Part shown: piece after piece, positions 62,570 to 64,000 of the stretch
How positions within the stretch are numbered: position 1 is the first letter of the stretch
Layout: each line of letters opens with the position of its first letter
Origin: Heritagella_A intestinalis
GTDB taxonomy: Bacteria; Bacillota; Clostridia; Oscillospirales; Acutalibacteraceae
Direction of reading: 5' to 3'
Length of the DNA stretch: 64,000 nucleotides
NCBI GenBank assembly: GCA_904418995.1
Contig: CAJFQF010000002.1
Span: forward strand, 1 to 64,000
Position numbers and translations under genes: made by a program
The notes under the pieces: generated by a model
What the model saw: the letters and a program-made list of their open reading frames with translations, nothing else
Databases searched by the model: none
Told to the model about the DNA's origin: nothing

Positions 62570-63950
62570 TTGCCACCTCGTTTTCTACCGCAATTATATT
62601 TGCTGGACTTGCCTGCGTATCTACATACCAGTCCATATCAATACAAATCCAGGATAACTGGCCGTCGAAGCGGTTTCCGGTTTGCAGAGAATACACCCAT
62701 TCCACATACAGATTTCGAGCGGAACCAATCAGCAGACGGCCTAACTGGAATCCTGTCGCCATAGCGCCTTTGTAGACGTTTCCAGGTGGGCCGTATCCCT
62801 CTGGCAGTTGGGCGATCAGCGCCAGATTCGTCCCATCAATCTTTATAGCCACATCTCCGGAAACAAACACATGGTTACCGATTATCCGATATTGGGGTTT
62901 GCGGTATGGGCCCGGAGTAGCTCCGCTGGCCAGAGGCAGGTCGTGCCATTCCGTAGAAGCATCATCCATGATGTTTTTTGCGCTTTCCTGGGCGGTAGTT
63001 CCACCTCCGCCACCTTGTGAAATAGGGATTACCGCATCATCAGCCATTGCCCCTAAAGCGCTTCTTGCGCCTGCTGCTGTAGAGGAACCGGTGCCTCCTT
63101 TAGAAACGGGAAGCGTCCCCGTCAAACTGGTACTTGTCAGTGCGTGTGTGTGAGTCAAAGAAGCAGCCCCCAAAGCAGAACGGGCAGCGGAAGAAGTTGT
63201 AGCCCCTGTGCCACCCTTAGAAATAGGAAGCGTCCCTGTAAGGCTTGTGCTGGACAGCGAATGTGTGTGACCCGTAGCGGCAGCACCCAATGCGGCACGA
63301 GCGGACGTTGCGTTCGTTGCCCCTGTGCCACCTCGTGTTATGGGGATGGTTTCTGTATTCTTAACAAAATCATCTTCAATTTTTTTACTGCTGTAAACAG
63401 TAGAGGGAGAAGCGGACGAATCGTTGATAAGCGTCCCATCTACAGCTTCTTCAATACTATCTGCGATATTGTTTGCCCGATCTGCTGCTGTATTAGCAGC
63501 CTGCGCCGCAGAAGTTGCTGTGCTTGTCGCAGCATTGGCTGCATCAACCGCTTCCTGCAATTCCTCAAAAAAGCCTCCGTCTCCGGTGTCACTGTCCACC
63601 AGGGAGTTAATATTGCAAGGGGTTACTGTCATGCTCAGGCCATCCAACCGGATCTCGACATCATCCGCAATCAATATCAGCCAGCAATCAAATGTCCCTG
63701 GGTTTTCCGTTGCTTTGCTAGGTATGGAAATATGTCCTTCCGTATTGTGTTGTACGCTTACCGTGTAAACAAGCGCTTCCGTTCCGGTGTTAATGGCAAG
63801 CTTAACGTTATATTGAGACAAGTCAACAAATCCGCCCTCATTGGTCTTGACCTTAAACACGAAAGGACGGTTACTTTCATTCTGCGTTACTTGCATCTGT
63901 GCGTTCTGCCATTTAGCCCCCAGCTCCAAAATAATGGTTTGTGCGACCAT
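62556..63950 (-). CDS. Baseplate/tail-fibre protein with GGTG repeats
   Basis: 464 residues. BppU-like N-terminus (~1-115), a helical Ala-rich stalk (AANAATSTATSAAQAANTA), then three related repeats of the kind TLPISKGGTGAT..ARSALGAA..HTHAL (~205-325), common in tail fibres, and a C-terminal domain (~330-464) that probably touches the host. It is the upstream partner of the collagen-like fibre gene. Confidence 0.82.
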   Translation of the reverse strand: MVAQTIILELGAKWQNAQMQVTQNESNRPFVFKVKTNEGGFVDLSQYNVKLAINTGTEALVYTVSVQHNTEGHISIPSKATENPGTFDCWLILIADDVEIRLDGLSMTVTPCNINSLVDSDTGDGGFFEELQEAVDAANAATSTATSAAQAANTAADRANNIADSIEEAVDGTLINDSSASPSTVYSSKKIEDDFVKNTETIPITRGGTGATNATSARAALGAAATGHTHSLSSTSLTGTLPISKGGTGATTSSAARSALGAASLTHTHALTSTSLTGTLPVSKGGTGSSTAAGARSALGAMADDAVIPISQGGGGGTTAQESAKNIMDDASTEWHDLPLASGATPGPYRKPQYRIIGNHVFVSGDVAIKIDGTNLALIAQLPEGYGPPGNVYKGAMATGFQLGRLLIGSARNLYVEWVYSLQTGNRFDGQLSWICIDMDWYVDTQASPANIIAVENEVANGEV

Positions 63951-63951
63951 T

Positions 63952-64000
63952 TTACCCTCCTTCCTTCAAAGTTTTTATCTCAGCCTCTAAGGCACTGATT
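63952..64000 (-). CDS. C-terminal end of a further phage tail gene, cut by the window edge
   Basis: The last 15 codons (ISALEAEIKTLKEGG) and TAA stop at 63952 are in the window; GAAGGAGGG within this end serves as the ribosome site of the next gene. The Leu/Glu-spaced helix suggests a coiled-coil C-terminus. Nothing more can be said. Confidence 0.6.
   Translation of the reverse strand, partial: ISALEAEIKTLKEGG

Larger units (their letters stand above)
52830..64000. mobile_element. Prophage, right-hand part (lysis and tail-fibre end)
   Basis: From ~52830 to the window end GC drops and the genes are phage type: tail-fibre/baseplate genes, a receptor-like beta-helix protein, amidase, two holin-related genes, all on the minus strand, then a pair of plus-strand accessory genes at the host edge. 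Integrase and capsid genes lie outside the window. The host boundary is set after the kinase stop at 52813. Confidence 0.9.

Noticed and set aside
1..64000. tRNA and rRNA genes
   Set aside because: I looked for T-loop motifs (GGTTCGAATCC type) and rRNA stretches on both strands by eye and saw none; a tRNAscan run would settle it.

Overview
The window looks like a chromosome segment of a spore-forming gut-type Clostridia, probably an Oscillospiraceae relative. The reasons are fairly high GC, mixed ATG/GTG/TTG starts behind strong GGAGG sites, T-box control of amino-acid genes, and sporulation genes (sigG, yunB, a YlmC/YmxH protein). This placement is inference from gene content; there is no rRNA here to test it.

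Layout. 1-147: edge of an insertion sequence. 235-4989: a T-box leader with a valine specifier, then a GNAT gene, an A/T-rich gene of unknown function and valS. 5.0-14.6 kb: housekeeping genes (folC, two lipoproteins, a DUF3842 protein, a TetR regulator, a UMF1-type transporter, mtaB, an HPr-like protein, an ABC-F ATPase). 14.7-19.5 kb: a second T-box with a leucine specifier, leuA, leuB and an azlCD exporter. 19.5-36.5 kb: mixed core genes (galE, maf, yunB, dacF-like, pgi, fhs, tsaE, tsaB, a double rpiB, upp). 36.5-37.5 kb: no protein gene, but three tandem copies of a structured small-RNA unit, each with its own terminator; a shorter relative lies at 50.2 kb. 37.6-40.7 kb: a paired radical SAM / DUF4130 DNA-metabolism module with a serine recombinase at its end. 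40.9-52.8 kb: aldehyde dehydrogenase, sirtuin, ppa, sigG, cca, a GH13 enzyme, two YbjN-like genes and a BceRS-like two-component system. From about 52.83 kb to the window end: the lysis and tail-fibre end of a prophage, with a clear drop in GC.

How the genes fit together. Branched-chain amino acids are a theme: the valine T-box, the leucine T-box, leuAB and the AzlCD exporter all bear on Val/Leu supply and use. tsaE/tsaB and mtaB act on the same tRNA base (A37), and cca also matures tRNA. Intergenic DNA carries two families of palindromic repeats (called REP1 and REP2 here), which lie side by side at two loci; a related repeat seems to have extended galE.

The best candidate for something undescribed is the multicopy small-RNA family. 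Its members share a folded core (GGACGGAATACC hairpin, then AGACCAAGTAYAAGTGCC), a pyrimidine-rich tail able to pair with Shine-Dalgarno sequences, and an intrinsic terminator. Second are the in-frame double rpiB and the unknown gene under valine T-box control.
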